From contig CBDEHK010000001.1 in the NCBI GenBank assembly GCA_965238305.1, positions 2,852,001-2,916,000 on the forward strand: a stretch of 64,000 nucleotides of DNA, written 5' to 3'. The notes beneath the pieces are model-generated. The model searched no databases, was not told the origin of the DNA, and saw only the letters and a list, made by a program, of their open reading frames with translations. Position 1 is the first letter of the stretch. Every line of letters starts with the position of its first letter. Shown here piece by piece: positions 52,462-61,318 of the stretch. The DNA comes from CBDCGJ01 sp965238305. GTDB lineage: Bacteria; Pseudomonadota; Alphaproteobacteria; GCA-2731375. The translations under genes and the position numbers were made by a program.

Positions 52462-53634
52462 ATGAAAGAAATCAATGCTTTTGTACCAGGTGAAGCAGTC
52501 CGCATAAGCGGCGGGGAAGGCGGGCAGTTAGACGGCTTGACATTTGTCGCCAAAGATCTGTTCGATGTGGCGGGATACATGACCGGTGGTGGTAATCCGG
52601 ATTGGGCTCAGCAAAGCACGATACCCAAGCGTCACGCATGGGCCGTGCAACGAATGTTGGATGCGGGTGCAGATCTAATTGGAAAAACCATCACTGATGA
52701 AGTTTCCCTTGGCATTTTGGGGGAAAATGCGTTCTTCGGAACACCGCTAAATAGCGCCGCGCCGGATCGCGTCCCAGGCGGCTCTTCTTCTGGCACCGCG
52801 GCGGCGGTCGCGGGTGGATTAGCGGATACCGGTCTTGGCACTGACACCGGCGGCTCGGTCCGTGTACCAGCCAGTTTTTGCGGCCTATATGGTATTCGCC
52901 CGACCCACGGGCGTTTGGACTTAAGCGGGATGCTACCGCAAGCACCGAGCAGCGATACCACTGGTTGGTTGGCCAGCGACCCAGATGTTTTCCGCAGGGT
53001 TTCCTCTGTTCTGTTGGACGAAGAAATCAAATCACCGCAGATTGATCGGTTGGTCGTCGCGGTTGACGCTTTTGGATTTGCGGAATCGGAAACTGTTCAT
53101 GCGCTTGCGCCCATGGTCGAACGTCTGGGCGAACTATTTGACGAGGTGACGGAAGAAATCATGGCGCCACCAGGTCTTTCGGTTTGGGGGCGCACCCAAC
53201 GGACCTTACAACCGGCCGAAGCGTGGGCCACCTTCAAAGATTGGCTTGAAACCCATAATCCCCGTGTCGCCTTCAATGTTGCGCGCGGTTTAATTGCTGG
53301 TTCGCTTGTTAGTGACAGCGATCGACAATGGGCCGGACTGATGCGTCGCGAAGCCCGGGCAAGATTACAATATCTGTTGCCACCGGGCACCATCCTAGCG
53401 CTGCCGACGACGCCGTTTCCTGCACCGAAGAAGAAATTGCCGCTTAGCGAACAAAACCGCGTGCGCGAGCAAATCTTGGCACTTTGCGCGCATGGCGGTT
53501 TGGCAGGACTACCGCAAATTAGTCTACCCGGTGCCACGGTCGACGGAGCGCCGGTCGGATTATCGATTATGGCAGGCGCCTATGAAGATGCCAATCTCGT
53601 CAGTTTGGCTTGCGCTTTTAGTGATTCAAAATGA
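52462..53634 (+). CDS. amidase-signature family amidase
   Basis: A 390-residue Ser-Ser-Lys amidase. The catalytic Lys lies in FVAKDLFDVAGYMTGGGN, the first Ser in the glycine/serine motif DRVPGGSSSGTAAAVAGG, and the nucleophilic Ser follows in GTDTGGSVRVPASFCGLYG. It is shorter than typical GatA. It overlaps the AtzH-like gene by 4 bp. In cyanuric-acid catabolism the amidase AtzE works with AtzG, alongside AtzH; substrate here cannot be assigned. Confidence 0.9.
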   Translation: MKEINAFVPGEAVRISGGEGGQLDGLTFVAKDLFDVAGYMTGGGNPDWAQQSTIPKRHAWAVQRMLDAGADLIGKTITDEVSLGILGENAFFGTPLNSAAPDRVPGGSSSGTAAAVAGGLADTGLGTDTGGSVRVPASFCGLYGIRPTHGRLDLSGMLPQAPSSDTTGWLASDPDVFRRVSSVLLDEEIKSPQIDRLVVAVDAFGFAESETVHALAPMVERLGELFDEVTEEIMAPPGLSVWGRTQRTLQPAEAWATFKDWLETHNPRVAFNVARGLIAGSLVSDSDRQWAGLMRREARARLQYLLPPGTILALPTTPFPAPKKKLPLSEQNRVREQILALCAHGGLAGLPQISLPGATVDGAPVGLSIMAGAYEDANLVSLACAFSDSK

Positions 53635-54038
53635 CAAAAGATTTTACCGCCAACATCCCCGAAGTGGTCGAAGAAGTCCGGGTATTGTTTGAACGATATG
53701 AAACGGCCTTAGTCGAAAAACAGGTCGACGTGCTTGACGACACGTTTTGGCGCAGCCCTTATACAGTGCGTCTGGCGATTAACGAACATGGTTATGGCTT
53801 CGACGAGATTCATGCTCATCGTATTGCGCGACCACCTGGACCGGGTTTCAAAGAAAAACGCATGCGTCTCGAAATCCTCACTATCGGCTACGAAATGGCG
53901 ACCGTGAACCTAGAGTTCAAAGTCGTGGGGCGGGAGCTGATCGGTCGCCAAAGCCAATTCTGGGTGAAGTTCCCGGATGTCGGTTGGAAAGTCATCAGCG
54001 CCCATGTCTCCACCACTGACGGATCAACATTCTGGTAG
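53631..54038 (+). CDS. AtzH-like protein (DUF3225 family)
   Basis: A 135-residue cystatin/SnoaL-like-fold protein: RVLFERYETALVEKQVDVLD, FWRSPYTVRLAINEHGYGFD, IAHRIARPPGPGF-type region and C-terminal WKVISAHVSTTDGS. AtzH is a decarboxylating amidohydrolase in s-triazine breakdown, and relatives are frequently beside amidase genes. The ATG lies inside the amidase stop, so both are made together. Chemistry here is inference. Confidence 0.8.
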   Translation: MTKDFTANIPEVVEEVRVLFERYETALVEKQVDVLDDTFWRSPYTVRLAINEHGYGFDEIHAHRIARPPGPGFKEKRMRLEILTIGYEMATVNLEFKVVGRELIGRQSQFWVKFPDVGWKVISAHVSTTDGSTFW

Positions 54039-54160
54039 GCATCCACCAGGTTTGGAAAAATCAATCAGGCCATGAAACCCGGCCATACAACCAGTACCAT
54101 GCCGATCATCTATTTTAGTGCCCGTTTCCCCATTGCGACATATTCAATGCGCAGTAACAG

Positions 54161-54189
54161 TTAGACTTTGGCGTTTGGATACTTATACT
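54161..54189 (+). promoter_or_regulatory. candidate promoter of the GFA gene
   Basis: TTAGAC (54161-54166) and TATACT (54184-54189) are exactly 17 bp apart, about 58 bp upstream of the ATG at 54247. Pattern match only. Confidence 0.4.
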
Positions 54190-54246
54190 GACGCCATAAT
54201 TATTTGGCAGACAATTCTGAATTGCCGTTAAAAAGGGGAGCTAATC

Positions 54247-54675
54247 ATGAGTGATACGTATAGCGGGGGATGTTTTTGTGGTGCCGTGCAAATCGAAGTC
54301 ACCGGTGCACCGGCGGCGATGGGATATTGTCATTGCAGTGACTGCGCGGAATGGGCAGGCGCACCGGTTAACGCTTTCAGTCTATGGGCGCCGGATAGTG
54401 TGAAAGTCACCAAGGGCGAAGACAATATCGGTTCCTATAACAGAACCGAACGAAGCGCCCGTAAGTTCTGCAGGACCTGCGGCGGCCACGTGATGTCGGA
54501 TCACCCTATGATGGGTCTTGTCGACGTCTATCCCAACGTGGTGCCGGACTTTACGCACGAACCAGTTTTGCATGTCTTCTACGGCGAAAAAACCGTTTCG
54601 ATAAAAGACGGGTTGCCAAAATACAACGATATGCCGGCAGACTTTGGTGGTTCCGGCGATACCTTGCCGGAATAA
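54247..54675 (+). CDS. GFA/CENP-V family zinc protein
   Basis: A 142-residue member of the GFA family, named after a glutathione-dependent formaldehyde-activating enzyme. Zinc-binding cysteines are clustered as expected: CFCGAV near the N-terminus, CHCSDC near residue 30 and CRTCGG in the middle. A GGGGAG ribosome site precedes the start. Substrate not known; few family members act on formaldehyde. Confidence 0.9.
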   Translation: MSDTYSGGCFCGAVQIEVTGAPAAMGYCHCSDCAEWAGAPVNAFSLWAPDSVKVTKGEDNIGSYNRTERSARKFCRTCGGHVMSDHPMMGLVDVYPNVVPDFTHEPVLHVFYGEKTVSIKDGLPKYNDMPADFGGSGDTLPE

Positions 54676-54683
54676 CCTAGCTG

Positions 54684-57600
54684 TTATCCAGCGACCAGGG
54701 CAGCGTCGAGAGCTTGTTTTGAAATTGACATTGATGCCGCCTCTGCCTGTTGCTGAAGGCGTTTAAGCTCCGCCAACAGAGTGGGCTTCTTGTTGCCTTG
54801 TCCGTGTTGGGCAAGGGCCCGGGCTCGATCGATTGTGAAATCACTCCAGGGTAAAGGCTCTTCTCGCGTGTAGTGTTCGAGAGCTTTTGCGTAACGCTCA
54901 GTTTCCTGCCAGTCGCTCTGACGAATTGAAACCTCCATGGCGTCGCGATAAAACGCATAATAATTGTGGCCGACGCAGTCGCTTTCCAAAAGTTGCATAC
55001 CTTCCGTCAAAGCTGCCTGGCTGGCTTCAGGTTCGGGCTGCACCAGCGCGAGCGTACCAAGTACCCAGGGGCCTAGAAAACCGATGCCGGTCTCACGCGA
55101 AATTTCTAACGCCTCTTCGATCATCGAAACTATTTTCGGTTGAAACCCAGCACGCGTAAACTGCGCCCGCACTTTATGTATCATCAAGAAAGGTTGAAAC
55201 CGGTGCGCTCCCAGATAATCAACGAGTTCAAGGCCACGATCCGTGTGCATTTCGGCCTCGTCAAGTTCGCCTAACTCCAACAACACCTTTGCCATCGTCA
55301 GTCTGGCGACCATTTCTGCGCGCTGATGACCCACTTGTACGGCGTTGTCGACAGCGACGACTGCGTCTTTGCGCGCTTCAACCATTTCTGTCAAATATAC
55401 CATATTCCAGGGCACCATGTAGGCGTTGCCGACGGCAATTCTGCCGAAGCCATGGGTACGCGAGAGGTCGATGCAACGGCGGAAGTAATCCAATGCGGAC
55501 GTAATCCGCCCTTGCGCATAATATGCGTCACCTAGTCCACTTAGCGCTCGTGCTTCGTGCTCCGGTAAACCAGCCTTTTCAGCCGATTTCAAAGCCAGTT
55601 GGTGTTCGCTAAGGCAATCGTCGATATTCGCTAACGGAAAATGTAGATTACCCCGGTAATAGTGCACTTCAGAGAGTTCTTTATCGAGGTCATTGGCTTG
55701 CGCCGTTTCTTCGGCGCGGTTCAGCGCTTCGAAAGCTTCGTTATAATCGTCGGTCACACGCATGCCGGCAGCCAAGCCGATCCAGGCGCGGCATCGTGCG
55801 ACGTCATCGTCAGTAGCCGCCAAAGCATGGCGGTATACTTCAATGGAATCTGCCGGCCGGCCGTTTTCCCGTAAACATTCCCCCTCAAGCATAAAAATCC
55901 GGTATCGAGTATCCGGGGCTTCGGCAATTTCCTTGGCCCTGGCGATAAGCTCCAATGCCTTTTCAAAATGATAAAGTTGAGCATGGGAAAGGGCGGCGTC
56001 GGCATAAGCATCCGCAGCCACCGGGCTGTCGGCGCGATCCAGGTGCTGAGCTCGTAACGTAGTGTCACGATCAGTGAACCAATCTGCGGCTTTTTGGTGC
56101 AGTTCGCGTTTCCTGGAATTGAGGAGTGAGGAATAAACACCGTCGCGGATTAGTGCGTGGGCGAAATGAAACTCACCATCCTGAGGGCGAATAAGCTGAT
56201 GATCGATTAGTTCGCTGCAGGTGTATTGGCTGCTGTCAATCAAGTGTCGCAACAAATCGACGGGGAAACGCTGACCGATAATCGAAGCCGCTTGCAATGC
56301 CTGTTTGGCCACTGGATCAAGACTGTCCATCCGGGATAGGACCACGCTTTGCACCGAACCCGGTACATTGTCTTCACTCAACTCTTCCGCACTTCGCAAT
56401 AACTGCTCAAGAAACATCGGATTGCCGCCAGCACGGTCTATGCAACTACGGGTAAATCGGCTGGTTGCTTCGAAAAATTCTCCGGCAAGCGACAACGCCT
56501 CATCTTTGCGAAGCGGATTGATATCCATCGTTAGCAATGCTGCATTGGGCGCCATATTGCGCCAGTTTTGCTCGATCGGATCGCCTTCCATACGACCGGT
56601 GAGAACAAGCAAAGCCGGACAATTCGACACCATCTCCGCCAGGCTTCCGACATGGGCAAGTACGACTTTGTCGGCCCAGTGGATATCCTCAATCGAAATC
56701 AGCAAACGCTGTTTGGCACTTATATTGGCAATTAGCTCCGTCATTGTTTTCTGCTTGCCGCGATTACGATTGACATTATCCATCGCATCGTAAACGGCTC
56801 GCAAATCGGTCGGTTGTGGCAAATCTAACAGGTCGTTCAGATAAACTAGCCGGTCGCTGGAAATTAGACCTTTTGCGATTGCTGCGGTTGCTGCTTCGCC
56901 GCGCCGCGCCTTGTCGCTATTCGCAGGCAGTTCGAGTAGTCGGCGGATCAATAGGCGAACAGCATCCTGCCCCTTGCCAATGCCGAAGTCCAAAACCACG
57001 CTTTTGTGACAACAGAAATTTTCGTCTTTGGCAATGTTTTCGAACTCTTCAATCAATCGCGTTTTGCCGATGCCAGCTTCACCCCGAACATATATCGTTT
57101 GTCCGCGTCCGCTTTCCAAACAATCTTCAAGGGCACCGCGAAATTGCTTGATTTCGCGGCTGCGGCCGACAAAAGCGTGGCGATTGGTGACATCGCCGGC
57201 AGCGAGAATATCCTCCAGACGCCAGATTTTAACCTGCTGCGATAAACCTTTGATCGTGACCTCGTCAATTTCCTGGCATACCAGCTGCGCCGCCAAGCCT
57301 TGATACACCGCATCAGAGAGAAAGGTTTCGCCGGACTTGGCCATATCCTGTAATCGTGAAGCTAGGTTCACGGTGTCGCCGGTTATGGTGTATTCTTGAT
57401 GGCTCTCGCTGCCGATGTCGCTGGCGACCACTTGACCGCTGGCGATGCCGATATGGACAGTAATAGGTGGTTCGATATTTTGCACCACTTGATGAATTTC
57501 AAGGGCCGCTCTGACGGCGCGTTCGGGGTCATTTGAATGTGCAATGGGTGCGCCGAAAACCGCCATCACCGCATCGCCGATATGTTTGTCGATACTGCCA

Positions 57601-57980
57601 CCAAAGGATTGCACGACGTCATCGACATATTTGAAATAGCGGTTGAGAAGTTCGCTGATCTCTTCAGCGTCCATTTCTGTCGACAATTTTGTGAACCCGG
57701 ATATATCCGCGAACAAAACCGTGACTTCGCGGCGTTCGCCTTCAGCAGTTAGCGAAGTCGCTTTGCCGGTCGTTTCTGCTATCGCTACTGACTTGCCATC
57801 GGCACTCAATTTAGAGATTGCGGCCAGGATCTTCTTCCGATGCCCTAGCGCAGCAACATCAAGTTCCTTCAGGTCGGTGTCCGTCAGCAATACCAAAGCT
57901 TCAGAATCGATTGCATTGATTTCGAACACTTCCACATATTCTTCAAGGCCGAGTTCGGATAACCATTCGCCTACGTCCAA
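54684..57980 (-). CDS. SAM-domain class III adenylate/guanylate cyclase with AAA ATPase and TPR region
   Basis: A 1098-residue regulatory protein. Order: SAM domain (DVGEWLSELGLEEYVEVFEI), class III cyclase (VTVLFADISGFTKLSTEMD, IGDAVMAVFGAPIAH, YTITGDTVNLASRLQDMA), AAA/STAND ATPase with Walker A VRGEAGIGKTRLIEEFE, then a long TPR-like C-terminal half. The start is set at the TTG at 57980, which has AGGGAG six bases upstream and yields MDVGEWL, matching relatives; the TTG at 57998 is weaker. The metal-binding Asp residues look intact. The input signal and whether cAMP or cGMP is made are unknown. Confidence 0.9.
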   Translation of the reverse strand: MDVGEWLSELGLEEYVEVFEINAIDSEALVLLTDTDLKELDVAALGHRKKILAAISKLSADGKSVAIAETTGKATSLTAEGERREVTVLFADISGFTKLSTEMDAEEISELLNRYFKYVDDVVQSFGGSIDKHIGDAVMAVFGAPIAHSNDPERAVRAALEIHQVVQNIEPPITVHIGIASGQVVASDIGSESHQEYTITGDTVNLASRLQDMAKSGETFLSDAVYQGLAAQLVCQEIDEVTIKGLSQQVKIWRLEDILAAGDVTNRHAFVGRSREIKQFRGALEDCLESGRGQTIYVRGEAGIGKTRLIEEFENIAKDENFCCHKSVVLDFGIGKGQDAVRLLIRRLLELPANSDKARRGEAATAAIAKGLISSDRLVYLNDLLDLPQPTDLRAVYDAMDNVNRNRGKQKTMTELIANISAKQRLLISIEDIHWADKVVLAHVGSLAEMVSNCPALLVLTGRMEGDPIEQNWRNMAPNAALLTMDINPLRKDEALSLAGEFFEATSRFTRSCIDRAGGNPMFLEQLLRSAEELSEDNVPGSVQSVVLSRMDSLDPVAKQALQAASIIGQRFPVDLLRHLIDSSQYTCSELIDHQLIRPQDGEFHFAHALIRDGVYSSLLNSRKRELHQKAADWFTDRDTTLRAQHLDRADSPVAADAYADAALSHAQLYHFEKALELIARAKEIAEAPDTRYRIFMLEGECLRENGRPADSIEVYRHALAATDDDVARCRAWIGLAAGMRVTDDYNEAFEALNRAEETAQANDLDKELSEVHYYRGNLHFPLANIDDCLSEHQLALKSAEKAGLPEHEARALSGLGDAYYAQGRITSALDYFRRCIDLSRTHGFGRIAVGNAYMVPWNMVYLTEMVEARKDAVVAVDNAVQVGHQRAEMVARLTMAKVLLELGELDEAEMHTDRGLELVDYLGAHRFQPFLMIHKVRAQFTRAGFQPKIVSMIEEALEISRETGIGFLGPWVLGTLALVQPEPEASQAALTEGMQLLESDCVGHNYYAFYRDAMEVSIRQSDWQETERYAKALEHYTREEPLPWSDFTIDRARALAQHGQGNKKPTLLAELKRLQQQAEAASMSISKQALDAALVAG

Positions 57981-58179
57981 TAGCAGCTCCCTAAACAAGC
58001 TAAGGTAAGTGTTTTATCGGTAGCGGGTAAAACAAACAATAATAATTTTTGCAATTACCGGGTTATCATCGTCGCAGGCGTGCGGGTATTGCCCCGTTTG
58101 GTGAATTGCGTCCAATATGGTGAAGTGTCTTAATTCGGAATTCTATCAGAATCGTGTTCGGTAATTTGACATAGTGTCC

Positions 58180-59256
58180 ATGAACAGCATCGAAATTATT
58201 TTACGTATTGCTGGCGTCACCGTGCTGGTGTTCATGGGCGTGCTATGGTTGCGGGAAGCGCGACGACATCAGTCCGGCCTCATGGTGACCTTGTTTTGCT
58301 ATTCTGTTGCGTCGTATTTGCTCTGTCCACCGTTGGATCGGTATTGGCAGCTAGGTCCGATGGAGTGGCCGTTTTTCATGGGTTGTTTCAGTGTGGCCGG
58401 TTTTTTCTTTCTGATGTCACGCGGAATATTTTCAGATCGGTTCCGTTTCCGTCCTTGGCATGCGGGCATGCTTTTCTTTCTGGTCCTGCTGGGTAGTTGG
58501 CATCGCTATGGCACAGATATTTCCGCGGGCCTTTTCGGCTCCAATGCTCTAGCGGAGCTACCGCTCGTCACGCACCAGATGTTTTCGTTGGGTATCACTG
58601 TCTCGGCGTTGCTTCTGGCTTGGCAGGAAAAGGCCGGCGACTTAATTGAAACGCGGCGGCGGTTTCGCGATGTTTTTATTGGCGTCAGTGGGGTCTACAT
58701 CCTGATCGTCTTGGCAGGTGAGATGTTGTTGAGGAACCAATCTGCCAGCTCTTCTTTGGAGATTATCAATGTCGCCGCCATTTTGTTTCTGGCGTTCATT
58801 TTCGCGGTCGCCATGACGCAGTTAAAACCGGTGTTTGAACCGAATCTTTCCACGCTGGGGCGGCCTGAACAATCACCGGCCGCAGATCCTGAAGCAGAAA
58901 CTCTGAAGACCGCCTTGAAAGAAAGCATGGAGGAGGGCGCTGTTTATCGCCAAGAAGGATTAACTATCGCGAAGCTGGCTACTGAACTGGGTACCCAGGA
59001 ATATCTATTGCGACGCCTTATCAACGGCACCCTGGGTTTTCGAAATTTCAACGAGTTCCTCAATGCTTACCGGATAAAAGAAGTCCGGAAACATCTTTCA
59101 GATCCGGAGTTTGCCAGGATCCCCATCCTAACAATCGCCATGGATTGTGGTTATTCTTCCCTCGGCCCCTTCAATCGCGCTTTTAAGGAAATAACGGGGC
59201 AGACCCCAAAATCTTATCGCATCGGCCAGCTGACGCGCGGAAAAACCGACCGCTAA
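58180..59256 (+). CDS. AraC-family transcriptional regulator with membrane N-terminus
   Basis: A 358-residue regulator. The N-terminal 200 residues are a membrane domain with about seven hydrophobic helices. The C-terminal 100 residues are an AraC/XylS DNA-binding domain (LTIAKLATELGTQEYLLRRL, ILTIAMDCGYSSLGPFNRAF and FKEITGQTPKSYR). The layout suggests a membrane-embedded sensor controlling transcription directly. The ATG at 58180 is used; a GTG at 58174 is possible. A terminator follows, so the methyltransferase gene is a separate unit that it may regulate. Confidence 0.88.
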   Translation: MNSIEIILRIAGVTVLVFMGVLWLREARRHQSGLMVTLFCYSVASYLLCPPLDRYWQLGPMEWPFFMGCFSVAGFFFLMSRGIFSDRFRFRPWHAGMLFFLVLLGSWHRYGTDISAGLFGSNALAELPLVTHQMFSLGITVSALLLAWQEKAGDLIETRRRFRDVFIGVSGVYILIVLAGEMLLRNQSASSSLEIINVAAILFLAFIFAVAMTQLKPVFEPNLSTLGRPEQSPAADPEAETLKTALKESMEEGAVYRQEGLTIAKLATELGTQEYLLRRLINGTLGFRNFNEFLNAYRIKEVRKHLSDPEFARIPILTIAMDCGYSSLGPFNRAFKEITGQTPKSYRIGQLTRGKTDR

Positions 59257-59281
59257 CTTTCTAAAACCCTCAAAAACATAG

Positions 59282-59309
59282 CCGATTTCAAAATCGGATA
59301 GATTTTTTT
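59282..59309 (+). terminator. rho-independent terminator after the AraC-type gene
   Basis: CCGATTT (59282-59288) and AAATCGG (59291-59297) form a short stem, followed after five bases by a run of seven T (59303-59309). Confidence 0.7.
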
Positions 59310-59459
59310 CAGGATCGATAAGAAAACGGTCCGGGACTGCCTTACCTCTATGTCAGAGCAAACCGGACATAATTGTCCGCTATTTCAAATTTTGGAAAGG
59401 CATTTTTATGTCGAACATTTATCGATTTCAAATAACCCCGTTGCAGAAAGGATACGGCA

Positions 59460-60092
59460 ATGCGCAAACCTGAATTCATCGGTCGCCAAGGACGTCGCCC
59501 ATCCGGCCCGCTAGGTTATATCGTGGCCATGATTATGGCTGGCGAGACGGCCACGGAAAATATGCTTACGCTGGATATTCTAGGCCTTGAACCTGGTGAA
59601 GCAATATTGGAGATCGGCTGCGGCCATGGCGCTACCTTACGCGAAGCGGCTAGACGGGACAACACGGTGACGCTCACCGGGGTCGATTTTTCAGACGTAA
59701 TGTTGCGTGTTGCCCGCCATCGCAATCGAAAGCTGATCGGTTGGGGGCGAATCCAGCTTGATCATGGCGACAGTGCCGATTTGCCTTATTTGGACGCCAG
59801 CTTTGACAAAGCCTACACCATGCACACGATCTATTTTTGGCAAAAACCAGAACTGCATTTGCGCGAAGTGTTACGTGTTTTGCGGCCGGGAGGGAGTTTC
59901 GTGCTGGGTTGCCGCAGCGGCAAAGATGCAGCAATGACGGCAAATTATCCCACTTCGGTTTACCACTTTCGGAGCAATGACGAGATTGAGGCTTTGTTCA
60001 AGTTCTCTGGTTTTGAAGCCGTGAATTGTCAAACGCGTGATGCGGCCGGGCGCTCAATCTCTTGGGTCAATGCCCAGAAACCAACGTTATGA
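59460..60092 (+). CDS. SAM-dependent methyltransferase (class I)
   Basis: A 210-residue methyltransferase. Motif I is ILEIGCGHGATLREAARRDN, followed by TGVDFSDVMLRVARHRN (motif II acid), LDHGDSADLPYLDASFDKAY and the motif VLRVLRPGGSFVLGCRSG. A lead segment rich in Arg/Gly (GRQGRRPSGPLGYIVAMIMA) precedes the fold. Substrate unknown. The next two genes follow closely and code for membrane proteins, suggesting a lipid or quinone-like substrate. Confidence 0.88.
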   Translation: MRKPEFIGRQGRRPSGPLGYIVAMIMAGETATENMLTLDILGLEPGEAILEIGCGHGATLREAARRDNTVTLTGVDFSDVMLRVARHRNRKLIGWGRIQLDHGDSADLPYLDASFDKAYTMHTIYFWQKPELHLREVLRVLRPGGSFVLGCRSGKDAAMTANYPTSVYHFRSNDEIEALFKFSGFEAVNCQTRDAAGRSISWVNAQKPTL

Positions 60093-60115
60093 TAACAATA
60101 TATGGAGACGATCAA

Positions 60116-60250
60116 ATGTGCCCGATCACACTCATTGCGGTTTTATCCGGATTGGCCGGTCTATTCGTTTTAGTCACCAAACTTATTTGCAAGGGAACGC
60201 GTCGCGTCCGTGGCAACGCTCTAAATACCGATGGGGGCGATCATGTTTGA
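60116..60250 (+). CDS. putative 44-residue membrane protein
   Basis: A short frame between the methyltransferase and the sterol-desaturase-type gene. The ATG at 60116 has GGAG at 60104-60107. The protein opens MCPITLIAVLSGLAGLFVL, one hydrophobic helix, then a short basic cytosolic tail (KGTRRVRGNA). Its stop overlaps the start of the next gene (ATG at 60243), implying coupling. Conservation was not tested. Confidence 0.5.
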   Translation: MCPITLIAVLSGLAGLFVLVTKLICKGTRRVRGNALNTDGGDHV

Positions 60251-61016
60251 TCTGGTAAGCTGGTTCGGTTTTGTCACCCATGACATTCTGAAATATTTGA
60301 TCCCAGCGTCAGCGATGATATTCGTGACCCGAATTTTATTCGCGCGGGCGATAACTGGCCTTCGAATTCAAAAGAACGAAGCCGGTCGCACGCAGATGAT
60401 GCGGGAAATTTGTTGGTCATTGTTGTCTGCAATGATCTTCGCGAGTATCAGTATGGTCGGGATCATGGGTCTGGCAACTATTGGTTTGAACCGAATATAT
60501 TTTGATATCACGGTCCATGGCTGGGGTTATCTCGTCGTTAGTCTAGTGATTATGATTATCACGCACGATACCTATTTTTACTGGCTGCACCGCCTCATGC
60601 ATATTCCCAGGGTGTTGCGTTTTACCCACCGATTGCATCATCGCTCGCGCACGCCAACACCTTGGGCCGCCTATTGTTTCGATCCCGTCGAAGCAGTCCT
60701 GCAGGTCGCGTTTGTCCCTTTGTTGGCACTGATGCTGCCGTTGCATCCACTGGTGTTGCTGTTGTGGAGTTCGCACATGGTACTGCGCAATGTCATCGGC
60801 CATTGCGGTTTCGAACTGTTCCCACGTGCTATGGGGCGCAGTCGCTGGTTTGGTTGGATCACCAGCGTTACCCATTATGACCTTCATCACCAAAACGCAC
60901 GCTGGAATTTCGGTCTGTATTTTACTTGGTGGGACCGATTGATGGGGACCGAACATCCGGACTATCTAACTAGATTTGAAACCTTTGCCGGTGAAAGATA
61001 CAAAAACAGGGATTAA
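60243..61016 (+). CDS. sterol desaturase/fatty acid hydroxylase family protein
   Basis: A 257-residue di-iron membrane enzyme. Three His clusters: HDTYFYWLHRLMH, HRLHHRSRTP and HYDLHHQNARWN, with helices in between. The family inserts oxygen or double bonds into lipids. The ATG at 60243 lies within the small upstream frame; four extra residues to 60231 are possible. Follows the methyltransferase, so lipid modification plus methylation is likely but unproven. Confidence 0.92.
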   Translation: MFDLVSWFGFVTHDILKYLIPASAMIFVTRILFARAITGLRIQKNEAGRTQMMREICWSLLSAMIFASISMVGIMGLATIGLNRIYFDITVHGWGYLVVSLVIMIITHDTYFYWLHRLMHIPRVLRFTHRLHHRSRTPTPWAAYCFDPVEAVLQVAFVPLLALMLPLHPLVLLLWSSHMVLRNVIGHCGFELFPRAMGRSRWFGWITSVTHYDLHHQNARWNFGLYFTWWDRLMGTEHPDYLTRFETFAGERYKNRD

Positions 61017-61119
61017 ACCTGAAACTTTGTTGTTTTCCCTTGTTCACGGAATTGTCGCTGGCGCCGAGGCGATGTGATCGCTTAAAATTGAAGTAATGAA
61101 AATCTATTGGATATGTTCG

Positions 61120-61314
61120 ATGCGGACAAAATTGTGTCTATCAGTAGGTATTGGTATTTTTCTGCTCTCCGCCTGCCAAAACGATGGTTATATGGGGCGC
61201 GGCTGTGAAGCCAAAGGATTCCAGAAAGGGACGCCTGAGTTTCAAGCGTGCGTCGACGAGGAAGAGCGGCGCAATACCTATCAACTGAACAAATATCGGG
61301 ACGGCGGGCCCTAA
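61120..61314 (+). CDS. small lipoprotein
   Basis: A 64-residue predicted lipoprotein: MRTKLCLSVGIGIFLLSACQ has a clear lipobox (LSAC). The mature part holds RGCEAKGFQKGTPEFQACVD, with two Cys that may pair. Upstream ATG at 61096 would give 72 residues with a weaker signal. Convergent with the M23 peptidase, 4 bp apart. Family not recognised. Confidence 0.7.
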   Translation: MRTKLCLSVGIGIFLLSACQNDGYMGRGCEAKGFQKGTPEFQACVDEEERRNTYQLNKYRDGGP

Positions 61315-61318
61315 ACGA

